A program made the translations under genes and the position numbers. From Oscillospiraceae bacterium (GTDB taxonomy: Bacteria > Bacillota > Clostridia > Oscillospirales > Oscillospiraceae): a stretch of DNA of 32,608 nt. Shown in pieces: positions 1 through 8,793 of the stretch (position 1 is its first letter; each line of letters starts with the position of its first letter). The notes under the pieces were generated by a model. The model made no database searches and was not told the origin of the DNA. It saw nothing but the letters and a program-made list of their open reading frames with translations. The stretch is from contig JAAWUC010000011.1 in the NCBI GenBank assembly GCA_022804995.1, forward strand, positions 1-32,608. The letters are read 5' to 3'.

Positions 1-369
1 GGACTCCAGGCTGGCGGCGTTCAGATCGGGCATCTTGGTCTCGGCGATCTTCTGCACGTCGGCCTTGCTGATGGTGGCCACCTTGGTCTTGTTGGGCACA
101 CCGGAGCCGGACTCGATGTTGCAGGCCTTCTTGATAAGGACCGCCGCCGGGGGGGTCTTGGTGATGAAGGTAAAGGAGCGGTCGGCGTACACGGTGATGA
201 TGACAGGGATGATCATGCCCATGTCGTTCTTGGTGCGCTCATTGAACTCCTTGGTAAAGGCGGCGATGTTCACGCCGTGCTGGCCCAGAGCGGGGCCGAC
301 GGGGGGCGCGGGCGTCGCTTTGCCCGCGGGAATCTGAAGCTTGACGAATCCTACGACTTTCTGTGCCAT
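1..369 (-). CDS. rplK: 50S ribosomal protein L11, partial (3' end lies beyond the left window edge)
   Basis: Minus-strand translation from ATG at 369 reads [35 protein letters not shown]..., typical L11; directly downstream of nusG. Confidence 0.95.
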   Translation of the reverse strand, partial: MAQKVVGFVKLQIPAGKATPAPPVGPALGQHGVNIAAFTKEFNERTKNDMGMIIPVIITVYADRSFTFITKTPPAAVLIKKACNIESGSGVPNKTKVATISKADVQKIAETKMPDLNAASLES

Positions 370-465
370 TGGTAGGCACCTCCTTGATAAAATGTGGTGG
401 TAGCAGAGCGCCTATGGTGCGCTCCTCCCACGTGCCGCGCGGCGCGGCGGAAAACGCGCTGTATC

Positions 466-996
466 TCAGTCGCTGACGACTTCCACCTGGTCCAGCTCCA
501 GCTCCACGGGGGTCTCGCGGCCGAACATGGACACCACGACAGTGACCTTGTTCTTCTCCGCGTCGATCTCCTCCACGGTGCCGGTAAAGGACTCCAGGGG
601 ACCGTCGTTGATGCGCACCCGGTCACCCACATTGTACAGGACGACGACCTCGTGCTTCTCCATCCCCAGGGAGAGGACTTCCGCCTCGCTGAGGGGGATG
701 GGCTTGTTGCTGGCCTCGCCGACGAAGCCGGTGACGCCCCGGACGTTGCGCACCAGGTGCCAGCTGTCGTCGGTCATGACCATTTTCAGGAGGACGTAGC
801 CGGGAAATACCTTCCGCTCGACCTCCTTGGCCACGCCCTCGTCGCTGATCTCCGTGACCTTCTCCAGAGGAATCTGGATGTCCTGAATCATGTCGGACAT
901 CCCCCGGTTGGTCACGAGCTTTTCAATGGTGGTTTTTACGGCGTTCTCGTAGCCGGAGTAGGTATGGACGACATACCACTTCGCATTATCGGCCAT
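466..996 (-). CDS. nusG: Transcription termination/antitermination protein NusG
   Basis: MADNAKWYVVHTYSGYENAVKTTIEKLV...FPGYVLLKM...VTGFVG...GDRVRINDGPLESFTGTVEEID; NGN plus KOW. Confidence 0.97.
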   Translation of the reverse strand: MADNAKWYVVHTYSGYENAVKTTIEKLVTNRGMSDMIQDIQIPLEKVTEISDEGVAKEVERKVFPGYVLLKMVMTDDSWHLVRNVRGVTGFVGEASNKPIPLSEAEVLSLGMEKHEVVVLYNVGDRVRINDGPLESFTGTVEEIDAEKNKVTVVVSMFGRETPVELELDQVEVVSD

Positions 997-1009
997 CTTC
1001 CCCTACCCC

Positions 1010-1225
1010 TTACGCGCCGAACACGTTGAGCAGGGTTTTGATGAGCAGGGCGGCCACGCCGTCAAAGATCCAAATACACGCGCCAATGATGACGCTGTAG
1101 AGAATGACCGTCCCGGTGTTCTTCGCCACCTTGTCGGCGGAGGGCCAGACGACCTTCTTCAGCTCGCTTCTCATTTCGCGGAACCAGCGGCCCCGATCCT
1201 TCTTGACGTTCTTTTCTTCAGCCAT
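1010..1225 (-). CDS. secE: Preprotein translocase subunit SecE
   Basis: 71 aa, one C-terminal TM, WFREMRSELKKVVWPSADKVAKNTGTVI motif; upstream of nusG. Confidence 0.95.
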   Translation of the reverse strand: MAEEKNVKKDRGRWFREMRSELKKVVWPSADKVAKNTGTVILYSVIIGACIWIFDGVAALLIKTLLNVFGA

Positions 1226-1242
1226 GATGAATGTTCCTTTCC

Positions 1243-1392
1243 TTACTTGGTCTCAGAGTGGACCGTGTGCTTGCGGCAGAAGGGGCAGTACTTGTTCATC
1301 TCCAGCCGGTCGGGGTCGTTCTTCTTATTCTTGACCGTGTTGTAGTTTCTCTGCTTGCACTCGTTGCATCTCAGTGTGATTTTCACGCGCAT
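1243..1392 (-). CDS. rpmG: 50S ribosomal protein L33
   Basis: Minus-strand ATG at 1392: [49 protein letters not shown], with CxxC pairs; RBS aaggaggtg upstream. Not in the supplied ORF track (short). Confidence 0.95.
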   Translation of the reverse strand: MRVKITLRCNECKQRNYNTVKNKKNDPDRLEMNKYCPFCRKHTVHSETK

Positions 1393-1534
1393 ATTCTAGC
1401 GGCACCTCCTTATTCATGTATACAGGCTCCATGGCCTGTACCGATTGCCTCCCTGCTTTTGGACGGCGGCGTTCCCCTGTGCCCGGAAGCGAAAACGCGC
1501 ACAAAAAGAAAGCCCGTTTCCACAGGTAAACCTT

Positions 1535-1563
1535 ACTATAACACGCCGCCGGGTATTCGTCAA
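1535..1563 (-). promoter_or_regulatory. Sigma-A-type promoter for rpmG-secE-nusG-rplK
   Basis: Minus strand TTGACG (1563-1558), 17-nt spacer, TATAGT (1540-1535). Confidence 0.7.
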
Positions 1564-1590
1564 GTTAAATTTAGCAAATAATCCTCTTTT

Positions 1591-1615
1591 TTTTACCGGT
1601 AAAATGCGGTATAAT
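1591..1615 (+). promoter_or_regulatory. Candidate promoter/operator of ruvX: 14-bp palindrome TTTTACCGGTAAAA followed by -10 TATAAT (1610-1615)
   Basis: Perfect palindrome 1591-1604 and consensus -10 box about 33 nt upstream of ruvX ATG; no good -35. Confidence 0.45.
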
Positions 1616-1647
1616 GGTAGAGATTTTGCGGCGGGGAGGGAAAACGG

Positions 1648-2070
1648 ATGCGGATCATGGCCATCGACTACGGAGACGCCCACACAGGGCTGGCGGTATC
1701 CGACGCCACGGGGCTGCTGGCGGGGCATGTGGAGGTGGTCCACACCCGACGCCTCCCGGAGGTGCTGGCCGCTGTGGAGCGCCTGGCCGGGGAATACGGT
1801 GTGGAGGAGCTTGTTTTAGGATATCCGAAGAATATGGACGGGAGCCTGGGTCCCCGGGCGGAGAAGGCGGAGGCCCTGGCGGGGGAGCTGCGGGAGGCGC
1901 TGGGCCTGCCGGTGGTTCTCTGGGACGAGCGGCGGACCACCATCGACGCCCACCAGATTCTGTCCGCCGCCGGAAAGAACGGCAGGAAGCGGAAGAAAAT
2001 CGTGGACGGGGTGGCTGCGGCCCTCATTCTTGAGGGATATCTTACCTTTAAAAAAGAAGGAGAGCGGTAA
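1648..2070 (+). CDS. ruvX: Putative pre-16S rRNA nuclease / Holliday junction resolvase YqgF (RuvX)
   Basis: MRIMAIDYGDAHTGLAVSDATG...VLGYPKNMDGSLGPRAEKAEALA...LWDERRTTIDAHQIL; YqgF motifs. Confidence 0.92.
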   Translation: MRIMAIDYGDAHTGLAVSDATGLLAGHVEVVHTRRLPEVLAAVERLAGEYGVEELVLGYPKNMDGSLGPRAEKAEALAGELREALGLPVVLWDERRTTIDAHQILSAAGKNGRKRKKIVDGVAAALILEGYLTFKKEGER

Positions 2071-2074
2071 GCGC

Positions 2075-4282
2075 ATGAAAGACTTTTTGGACAAGAACAG
2101 GATTCTGCTGGGGGCTCTGGCCCTGACCCTGATCGCCGGACTGGTGGTCATCGCCCAGCGCTGGGGGGTGGAGGCGGAGAACAAAACCTATGACGTGGTG
2201 CTGGACTACTCGGAGCTGGAGCTGCTGGCCGAGCAGAGCGAGCACGATATCGCCTGGTGGCTGGAGCAGTTCCGGGACATGGGCATCACGAGGGTGGGCC
2301 TGACGGAGGAGAGCCTCTCCAGCCTTATGGAAAAATCCCCCATGGCCGTCACCGCCACCATGATGGACGAGCTCATGCAGGACGCCAACTGGCGCTCCAA
2401 CTACCCGGAGAGATTCGTCCGGCAGATGGAGGAGCGGGGATATGACCGCTTCGATGTGCTGGTGGAGGTCGCCGGCCAAGAGGCCATTGATTTTGTGACG
2501 GAGGCCATCGGCGCGAGGTTCCCCGCCGGATCCTTCCTCCTGGATATTGACAACGGCCTCTCCTCCCAGTATCGCTATGAGCCCGTCCTGCGGGCCTATA
2601 TCCTCCTGGACGGCTCTGTCAACGACACCCTCTACGAGGCCACCTACTCCTACCGGGACACCAAGGGCAAGGGCTTTGCCGAGCGCAACGACATCGCCTC
2701 CTCCAAGCTCATGGCCATCTCCCTGGGCCTCATGCCGGAGAAGGTAGAGCTGATTCAGGGCCTGGGCATGGAGATCATCCCCCGGACCATGAGCTACAAT
2801 GGCCACAACGACACTCGGTACGCCCAGGCGGTGGTGGCCGGGTATGAGAAGCACGGCATTGTGCCGGAGTATATCATCGCCGGGGGCGAGGCGGTCATCG
2901 GCTATGACGACGGGGAATTCGCCCTGGACTACATCCGGGACAACCATATCACAGTGGGCCTCATTGAAACCAATGTCCAGCGGGAGAACATCATACAGTC
3001 CGGCATTGAGAAGGTGGCCCGGGGGACGGATCTGAACACCGTCCGGGTGTTCTCTGTGTGGAACTACATCCAGTTCCGCTACGGCTTCTACGGCTACGAG
3101 GGGGCGGAGGAGATTGAGAACACCCTCTTCCGGACCATCGTGGAGCGGAATATCCGGGTCATCTACTTCAAGCCCATCAAGCAGACCAGCAACAGCTACG
3201 CCTACATCACCGATATCGGCGTCTACCGGGACATGTTCGACGGCCTGAACGCCCGTCTGGCCCGCCACGGCATCTCCATGGGCCGGGCCTCGGTGATGGA
3301 AAACTATCAGCCCGCCCGGCTTCTGCTGCTGGCGCTGGGGCTGGGAGCCGGAATCTGCGGGGCGCTGCTGCCGGGGACCTTCCTGCCCATGCGGCGGAAA
3401 TGGACCCTGGCGCTGGCGGGAGCCGCCGCCGTGTGCGTGGCGGGGGCCTGGGTGGTGATGCCCAACACCTTCCGGCTGCTCTCCAGCTTCGCCAGCGCAG
3501 TGGTTTTCGCCTGTTTGGCCGCCGCATTCTTCCTCCAGGCCGCCAAGCGGGCGGGACAGACCATCCCCGCCAGGTCCTCCCTCCGGCGGATTCTCCCGGT
3601 GAGCGCCGGGGTGCTGGTGATCGCGGTGCTTCTGTCCCTGGCCGGGGCCGTTATGACCGCCGCGCCCCTCTCCTCCACAGATTTCATGCTGGAGCTGGGG
3701 ATCTTCCGGGGGGTCAAGGCGGCGCAGCTGCTGCCCCTGGCCTTCTTCTGCCTGCTGTACGTGTCCTACTACGGCGTGTTCGAGAAGAGCCGCACCTCCA
3801 ACACTCTGCAAATCCGGGATATCGTCTCCGCCCTGCGCTGGACAATCCCGGTGTGGGCCCTGGTGCTGGCAGGACTGGCGGGTTTGGTAGGGTACTACTA
3901 CCTGGCCCGCACCGGCAACGAGGCGGATGTGCCCATCTCCACCCTGGAGCTGCTGGCCCGGAACGTGCTGGAGGAGATCTTCCTGGCCCGGCCCAGAACC
4001 AAGGAGTTCCTGGTGGCCTTCCCGGCCATCATGCTCTCGGTTTACTGCGCCGTGCGCCGTATGCCCTTCTGGACGGCGGTGTTCGGTCTGGCGGGGACCA
4101 TCGGGCTCACCAGCGTGTGCAACACCTTCATGCACATCCGCACCCCCCTGTACCTGGGCTTTATCCGCACGGGGCTGAGCCTGGTGTTCGGCATCCTTCT
4201 CGGGTGCGTCTATATGCTGTGCTTTGATCTGCTGTGCCGCCTGGGGCGTCTGCTGCGAAAAAAATATGTCGAGGCCGAATAA
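2075..4282 (+). CDS. DUF5693-like multi-pass membrane protein
   Basis: N-terminal TM, large soluble domain, then several C-terminal TM helices; located directly before csaB. ATG at 2075 chosen over the track start at 2030. Confidence 0.75.
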   Translation: MKDFLDKNRILLGALALTLIAGLVVIAQRWGVEAENKTYDVVLDYSELELLAEQSEHDIAWWLEQFRDMGITRVGLTEESLSSLMEKSPMAVTATMMDELMQDANWRSNYPERFVRQMEERGYDRFDVLVEVAGQEAIDFVTEAIGARFPAGSFLLDIDNGLSSQYRYEPVLRAYILLDGSVNDTLYEATYSYRDTKGKGFAERNDIASSKLMAISLGLMPEKVELIQGLGMEIIPRTMSYNGHNDTRYAQAVVAGYEKHGIVPEYIIAGGEAVIGYDDGEFALDYIRDNHITVGLIETNVQRENIIQSGIEKVARGTDLNTVRVFSVWNYIQFRYGFYGYEGAEEIENTLFRTIVERNIRVIYFKPIKQTSNSYAYITDIGVYRDMFDGLNARLARHGISMGRASVMENYQPARLLLLALGLGAGICGALLPGTFLPMRRKWTLALAGAAAVCVAGAWVVMPNTFRLLSSFASAVVFACLAAAFFLQAAKRAGQTIPARSSLRRILPVSAGVLVIAVLLSLAGAVMTAAPLSSTDFMLELGIFRGVKAAQLLPLAFFCLLYVSYYGVFEKSRTSNTLQIRDIVSALRWTIPVWALVLAGLAGLVGYYYLARTGNEADVPISTLELLARNVLEEIFLARPRTKEFLVAFPAIMLSVYCAVRRMPFWTAVFGLAGTIGLTSVCNTFMHIRTPLYLGFIRTGLSLVFGILLGCVYMLCFDLLCRLGRLLRKKYVEAE

Positions 4283-5389
4283 ATGTGCAACATACTCATC
4301 TCAGGCTACTACGGGTTCAACAATATCGGCGACGAGTCCATCCTCCGCACGGTGATTGATAACCTGCGGGAGAAGCTGCCGGACGCGGAAATCACCGTCC
4401 TCAGCCATGATCCCGCCGCCACAGAGGCGAAATACGGCGTCCGGGCCGCGCGCAGGATGTCCCTGTGGGATATCCTGCGGTGCGTCTGGCGGTGCGATCT
4501 GCTTCTCTCCGGCGGCGGGAGCCTCCTCCAGGACGCCACCTCCGGCCGGAGCATCCTCTACTATCTCTTCATCCTCCGGCTGGCCCAGCTGCTGGGGAAA
4601 AAGACGTTTATCTACAGCCAGGGCATCGGCCCCATCAACAGCTCCCGGAACCGCCGCCTGACGGCCCGCGTCCTCCGCCGGGCCAGCGGCATCGTGGTCC
4701 GGGACGAGGCGTCCCGGGACCTGCTGCTCTCCATCGGCGTCCCCGGGAGGCTGGTCCAGGTGACGGCGGACCCGGTGATCCGGGTGAGGAAGGCGGATAC
4801 CGCCCTGGGCCTGGAGATTCTGGAGCGGGAGGGCTGTCCCCGGAATCCGGACAAGCTCACTGTGGGCTGGGCCCTCAAGTCCAGGAAGGCGTCCCCCGCC
4901 CTCCTGGCGGAGGTGGAGCGGTGCATCCTCTGGCTGCGGGAGGCCTACGGTGCGGACGCGGTGCTCATTCCTTTCTTTCAGAGCGAGGATATTGGGGTGT
5001 GCGAGACGGTGGCCGCGCGGCTGGAAGGAAAGGCCGGGTGCCTGCGGCGGAAGTACCTGTCGGAGGAGATGCTGTCCATCATCGGCTGTATGGATGTGCT
5101 GGTGGGCGTGCGGCTCCACTCCCTGATCTATGCCGCCGTCATGGGGGTTCCCATGCTGGGGATCAGCTACGACCCCAAGGTGGATTCCTTTCTGGACTCC
5201 ATCGGGCGGCCCACGGTGTGCTCCGTGGAGGACTTCACCTGCGAGCGGTTCCAGGCCGCTTTCCGGGAGGTCATGGAGAACCGGGCGTCCATCCGCTCCG
5301 GCGTGGCGGACCGCCTGGACTGCCTGATCCGAAAGCTGGACCGGAACGAGGAGCTGATTCGGGAGATTCTGGGAGGCGCAGGACGATGA
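4283..5389 (+). CDS. csaB: Polysaccharide pyruvyl transferase, CsaB-like
   Basis: MCNILISGYYGFNNIGDESILRTVIDNL...LLSGGGSLLQDATSGRSILYYL...FIYSQGIGPI...GVRLHSLIYAAVMGVPMLGISYDPKVDSFL. Confidence 0.92.
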   Translation: MCNILISGYYGFNNIGDESILRTVIDNLREKLPDAEITVLSHDPAATEAKYGVRAARRMSLWDILRCVWRCDLLLSGGGSLLQDATSGRSILYYLFILRLAQLLGKKTFIYSQGIGPINSSRNRRLTARVLRRASGIVVRDEASRDLLLSIGVPGRLVQVTADPVIRVRKADTALGLEILEREGCPRNPDKLTVGWALKSRKASPALLAEVERCILWLREAYGADAVLIPFFQSEDIGVCETVAARLEGKAGCLRRKYLSEEMLSIIGCMDVLVGVRLHSLIYAAVMGVPMLGISYDPKVDSFLDSIGRPTVCSVEDFTCERFQAAFREVMENRASIRSGVADRLDCLIRKLDRNEELIREILGGAGR

Positions 5390-6438
5390 AGGAACAAGCG
5401 AGAAACAGCCGGTCCGCCGGCATCGATCTGACCAAGGCGCTGGCGATCTGCGCCGTGCTGCTCATCCACTGCACCGCCAACCACTATGCCTGCCACGAGG
5501 TGGGCTCTCCCCGGTGGTTGGCGGCAGACTTTTACGGCAGCGTCAGCCGCTGGGCAGTGCCGGTGTTCATGCTGTGCAGCGGCGCGCTGATGAACGGCCC
5601 GGAGCGGGATCTGCCCCTCCGTAAGCTCTTTGGCCGGTACCTCCTGCGGCTGGCGGCGTCCCTGACGGCATGGGCGGTGTTCTATGAGCTTCTCCGCCTG
5701 TGGCTCTCTCGGGGCTCCGCGCCCGTGGGGGAGCTGATCCAGCGGATGGGACAGAATCTGTTATACGGGAACACCTATTACCATCTGTATTATTTTTGGT
5801 TTGTATTCGCCCTCTATCTGGCGCTGCCGCTGACCCGGCTCCTGGCCCGCCACGCCTCGGAGGGGGAGCTGCGGTATATTCTGGCGGTCTGGCTGCTGGG
5901 CGGCGGGGTTTTGCAGTTTGTCCGCTACTTCCAGCCCGTTGCCGGTATGCACTCCTCCCTGCTCTACCTGCTGATCCCCGGCCCTATTCTTTGTCCCGGC
6001 CTGGGGCTGCTGGGGTGGTATCTGTACCGGCGCCCGCCCAAGCGCTGGTATCCGGCGGCTCTCACCTTCCTGCTGGGCTTCGCCGTGACGTTTCTGGGTA
6101 CCTGGCGGCGCAGCGCCGCCATTGGAGAACTGGACCAGTTCTACCTGGACGGCCTGGGGCTCTTTGTGCTGGTGATGGCCGTGGGCCTCTTCCGGCTCTG
6201 CCAGTGGGCCGGGGCGCACTGGACGGGAATGCCGGGCGCGGTCCGGTTCGTCTCCTCGGCCTCCTTCTGCGTCTATCTCGTCCACCCCTTCTTTCAGGCC
6301 CTGGCGAAGCCAGCGTTTTTCCTCACCCTGCCGGTCTACTGCGCCGTGCCAGCCCAGGCGGCGCTGCTGCTGGCCCTGAGCCTGGGGGCCTACTGGGTGC
6401 TCAGGCGCATCCCGGTGGTAAACCGGTGGCTGATTTGA
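5386..6438 (+). CDS. Acyltransferase 3 (OafA/YrhL-type) membrane protein
   Basis: MKEQARNSRSAGIDLTKALAICAVLLIHCTANHY... multi-TM; ATGA overlap with csaB stop. The 657-aa ORF in the track starts upstream of the real gene. Confidence 0.85.
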   Translation: MKEQARNSRSAGIDLTKALAICAVLLIHCTANHYACHEVGSPRWLAADFYGSVSRWAVPVFMLCSGALMNGPERDLPLRKLFGRYLLRLAASLTAWAVFYELLRLWLSRGSAPVGELIQRMGQNLLYGNTYYHLYYFWFVFALYLALPLTRLLARHASEGELRYILAVWLLGGGVLQFVRYFQPVAGMHSSLLYLLIPGPILCPGLGLLGWYLYRRPPKRWYPAALTFLLGFAVTFLGTWRRSAAIGELDQFYLDGLGLFVLVMAVGLFRLCQWAGAHWTGMPGAVRFVSSASFCVYLVHPFFQALAKPAFFLTLPVYCAVPAQAALLLALSLGAYWVLRRIPVVNRWLI

Positions 6439-6455
6439 TTCCGCGGAGTATAATA

Positions 6456-7181
6456 ATGGGCAATATATACGATAACGAAACATTTTTTGCTGAATATGGC
6501 AGGATGTCCCGCAGTGCCCAGGGCCTGTCCGGGGCCGGGGAGTGGCATCAGCTGGAGCCTCTGTTCCCACCGCTCCAGAACAGCGCGGTGCTGGATCTGG
6601 GGTGCGGCTACGGCTGGCACTGCAAGTACGCGGCGGACCACGGCGCGGCGGAGGTGCTGGGCCTGGACGCCAGCGAGCGCATGATCGGGGAGGCTCTGGC
6701 CCGAAACGCCCATCCCCGGATACGGTACGAGGTTCAGGCGCTGGACCGCTACGCCTATCCGGCGGAGCGGTTCCATCTGGTGATCTCCAATTTGGTTCTG
6801 CACTATGTGGAGGATTTGGAGCGGGTTTACCGGAGCGTCTACCGGACCCTCCGGCCCGGCGGAGTGTTTCTCTTCAACATCGAGCACCCGGTGTTCACCG
6901 CCGGGATCAACGAGGAGTGGGTGCTGGACGGGGACGGGAAGCCCCTGTATTGGCCGATGGACCGGTACTTCTTTCCCGGCGGGCGGGAGACGGTGTTTCT
7001 GGGGCAGAGGGTCGTCAAGCAGCACCACACCCTGACGCAGATTCTGGGCGGGCTTCTGGGCGCCGGCTTCCGGCTGGAGGCGGTGGAGGAGGTCCAGCCG
7101 CCGGAGGAAATGCTGGGACTGCCCGGGATGGCCGACGAGCTGCGGCGTCCCATGATGCTGCTGGTCCGTGCGAGAAAGTAA
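6456..7181 (+). CDS. Class I SAM-dependent methyltransferase
   Basis: MGNIYDNETFFAEYGRMSRS...AVLDLGCGYGWHCKYAADHGAAEVLGLDASERMI; motif I DLGCGYGWH. Confidence 0.88.
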   Translation: MGNIYDNETFFAEYGRMSRSAQGLSGAGEWHQLEPLFPPLQNSAVLDLGCGYGWHCKYAADHGAAEVLGLDASERMIGEALARNAHPRIRYEVQALDRYAYPAERFHLVISNLVLHYVEDLERVYRSVYRTLRPGGVFLFNIEHPVFTAGINEEWVLDGDGKPLYWPMDRYFFPGGRETVFLGQRVVKQHHTLTQILGGLLGAGFRLEAVEEVQPPEEMLGLPGMADELRRPMMLLVRARK

Positions 7182-7220
7182 AAAAGCGGCTTCTCCGCAT
7201 GAGCGGAGAAGCCGTTTTTT
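7181..7220. terminator. Bidirectional intrinsic terminator between convergent methyltransferase and livF
   Basis: Perfect 12-bp stem cggcttctccgc (7187-7198)/gcggagaagccg (7203-7214) with A-tract on the left and T-tract on the right. Confidence 0.9.
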
Positions 7221-7224
7221 CTGT

Positions 7225-7932
7225 TTATCCACCCAGATACGCCTTCCGCACCTGGTCGCTGGCCATGAGCTCGGCCCCGGTACCGGATAGGGAGATCCGC
7301 CCCGTCTCCAGTACGTAGGCCCGGTCCGCCACACTCAGCGCCGCCTGGGCGTTCTGCTCCACCAGGAGAATCGTGGTCCCTGCGGCGTGGAGCTCCCGGA
7401 TGATGTCGAAGATCTGCTCCACCAAAATCGGCGCTAGGCCCATGGAGGGCTCGTCCAGCATCAGCAGCTTGGGACTGCTCATCAGCGCCCGGCCCATAGC
7501 CAGCATCTGCTGCTCGCCGCCGGAGAGGGTCCCCGCCACCTGCTTTCTCCGCTCCTCCAGCCGGGGGAAGCGCTTGTACACATCCTCAATCCCCGGAACG
7601 ATGGAGGTACTGGGCCGGGTGTAGGCCCCCATCTCCAGATTCTCCTCCACCGTCATCTGGAGGAAGATCCGCCGGCCCTCCGGCACTTGGGCCAACCCCC
7701 GCTCCACCACCTTGTGGGGGGCCGCGCCCTTCAGATCCTGGTCCAGAAACCGCACCGAACCCGTCCGGGGATGGAGCAGGCCGGAAACCGTGTTGAGCAC
7801 CGTGGACTTGCCCGCGCCGTTGGCCCCGATGAGGGTGACGACCTCCCCCTCGTTGACCTCGAAGGAGACGCCCTTGACGGCGTGAATGCTGCCATAGTAC
7901 ACATGGATGTCTTCAACCTTCAGCATCGCCAT
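7225..7932 (-). CDS. livF: Branched-chain amino-acid ABC transporter ATP-binding protein LivF
   Basis: MLKVEDIHVYYGSIHAVKGVSFEVNEGEVVTLIGANGAGKST...LSGGEQQMLAMGRALMSSPKLLMLDEPSMGLAPILVEQIFDII. Confidence 0.95.
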   Translation of the reverse strand: MAMLKVEDIHVYYGSIHAVKGVSFEVNEGEVVTLIGANGAGKSTVLNTVSGLLHPRTGSVRFLDQDLKGAAPHKVVERGLAQVPEGRRIFLQMTVEENLEMGAYTRPSTSIVPGIEDVYKRFPRLEERRKQVAGTLSGGEQQMLAMGRALMSSPKLLMLDEPSMGLAPILVEQIFDIIRELHAAGTTILLVEQNAQAALSVADRAYVLETGRISLSGTGAELMASDQVRKAYLGG

Positions 7933-7935
7933 GTC

Positions 7936-8793
7936 TCACGCCTCCTTCCGCCTGCCCAAATACGCCTCGATAACCGCCGGATTGGCCTGGATATCGTCGG
8001 GGGTGCCCTTTGCGATAATGCGGCCGAAGTTCAGAACGCAGATACCCTCGCAGACCCCCATAACCAGATTCATGTCGTGCTCAATGAGCATAATCGCAAT
8101 CTGGAAGGTGTCCCGGATCTTCCGGATATTGTTCATCAGCTCCGCCGTCTCCGACGGGTTCATCCCCGCCGCCGGCTCGTCCAGAAGCAGAAGGCTGGGG
8201 TTGGTGGCCAGGGCCCGGACGATCTCCAACCGCCGCTGGGCCCCGTAGGGCAGACTCCCCGCCTGGTGCCCCGCCATATCCTGCATGTCGAAGATGCTCA
8301 GCAGCTCCAACGCCCGCTCGCGGGCCACCTTCTCCTCCTTCCAATAGCGGGGAAGGCGAAAAATCCCGGAGAAGGTGCCGTAGCGCATCTGGTTGTGGAG
8401 GCCAATTTTCACGTTGTCCTCCACGGAGAGGTTCCCGAAGAGCCGGATGTTCTGGAAGGTCCGGGCCACGCCCATGTGGCTGACCTGGATGGTGTTCTTC
8501 CCGGCGGTGTCCCGCCCGTCCACCATCACCGTGCCCCGGGTGGGCTGGTAGACCTTGGTGAGCAGGTTGAACACCGTGGTTTTCCCCGCGCCGTTGGGGC
8601 CGATGAGCCCGGCGATCTCCGTGCGGCCGATGGCCATGTTGAAGTCGTCCACCGCCGTCAGGCCGCCGAAATCGACCCCCAGGTGGCGGCACTCCAGAAT
8701 GGGCCGCTTGTCCACATCCCGCTCGGGGACGATGTTGGTGCTGGGAACCGGCACCAGCTTGGGCTTGGGATAGCTCTTATTCTGCTCGCTCAT
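7936..8793 (-). CDS. livG: Branched-chain amino-acid ABC transporter ATP-binding protein LivG
   Basis: LECRHLGVDFGGLTAVDDFNMAIGRTEIAGLIGPNGAGKTTVFNLLTKVYQPTRG...LLLLDEPAAGMNPSETAEL. Confidence 0.95.
   Translation of the reverse strand: MSEQNKSYPKPKLVPVPSTNIVPERDVDKRPILECRHLGVDFGGLTAVDDFNMAIGRTEIAGLIGPNGAGKTTVFNLLTKVYQPTRGTVMVDGRDTAGKNTIQVSHMGVARTFQNIRLFGNLSVEDNVKIGLHNQMRYGTFSGIFRLPRYWKEEKVARERALELLSIFDMQDMAGHQAGSLPYGAQRRLEIVRALATNPSLLLLDEPAAGMNPSETAELMNNIRKIRDTFQIAIMLIEHDMNLVMGVCEGICVLNFGRIIAKGTPDDIQANPAVIEAYLGRRKEA

Noticed and set aside
1226-1242. tRNA gene between rpmG and secE (seen in some genomes)
   Set aside because: The gap is only about 17 nt, with no room for a tRNA.
2048-4135. 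695-aa minus-strand ORF opposite the DUF5693 gene
   Set aside because: Same GC-driven shadow pattern; no RBS or recognisable domain.
4465-5385. N-terminal extension of the 657-aa ORF ending at 6438
   Set aside because: This part is a frame-shifted read of csaB; the acyltransferase starts at ATG 5386 with the MKEQARNSRSAGIDLTKALAI motif.
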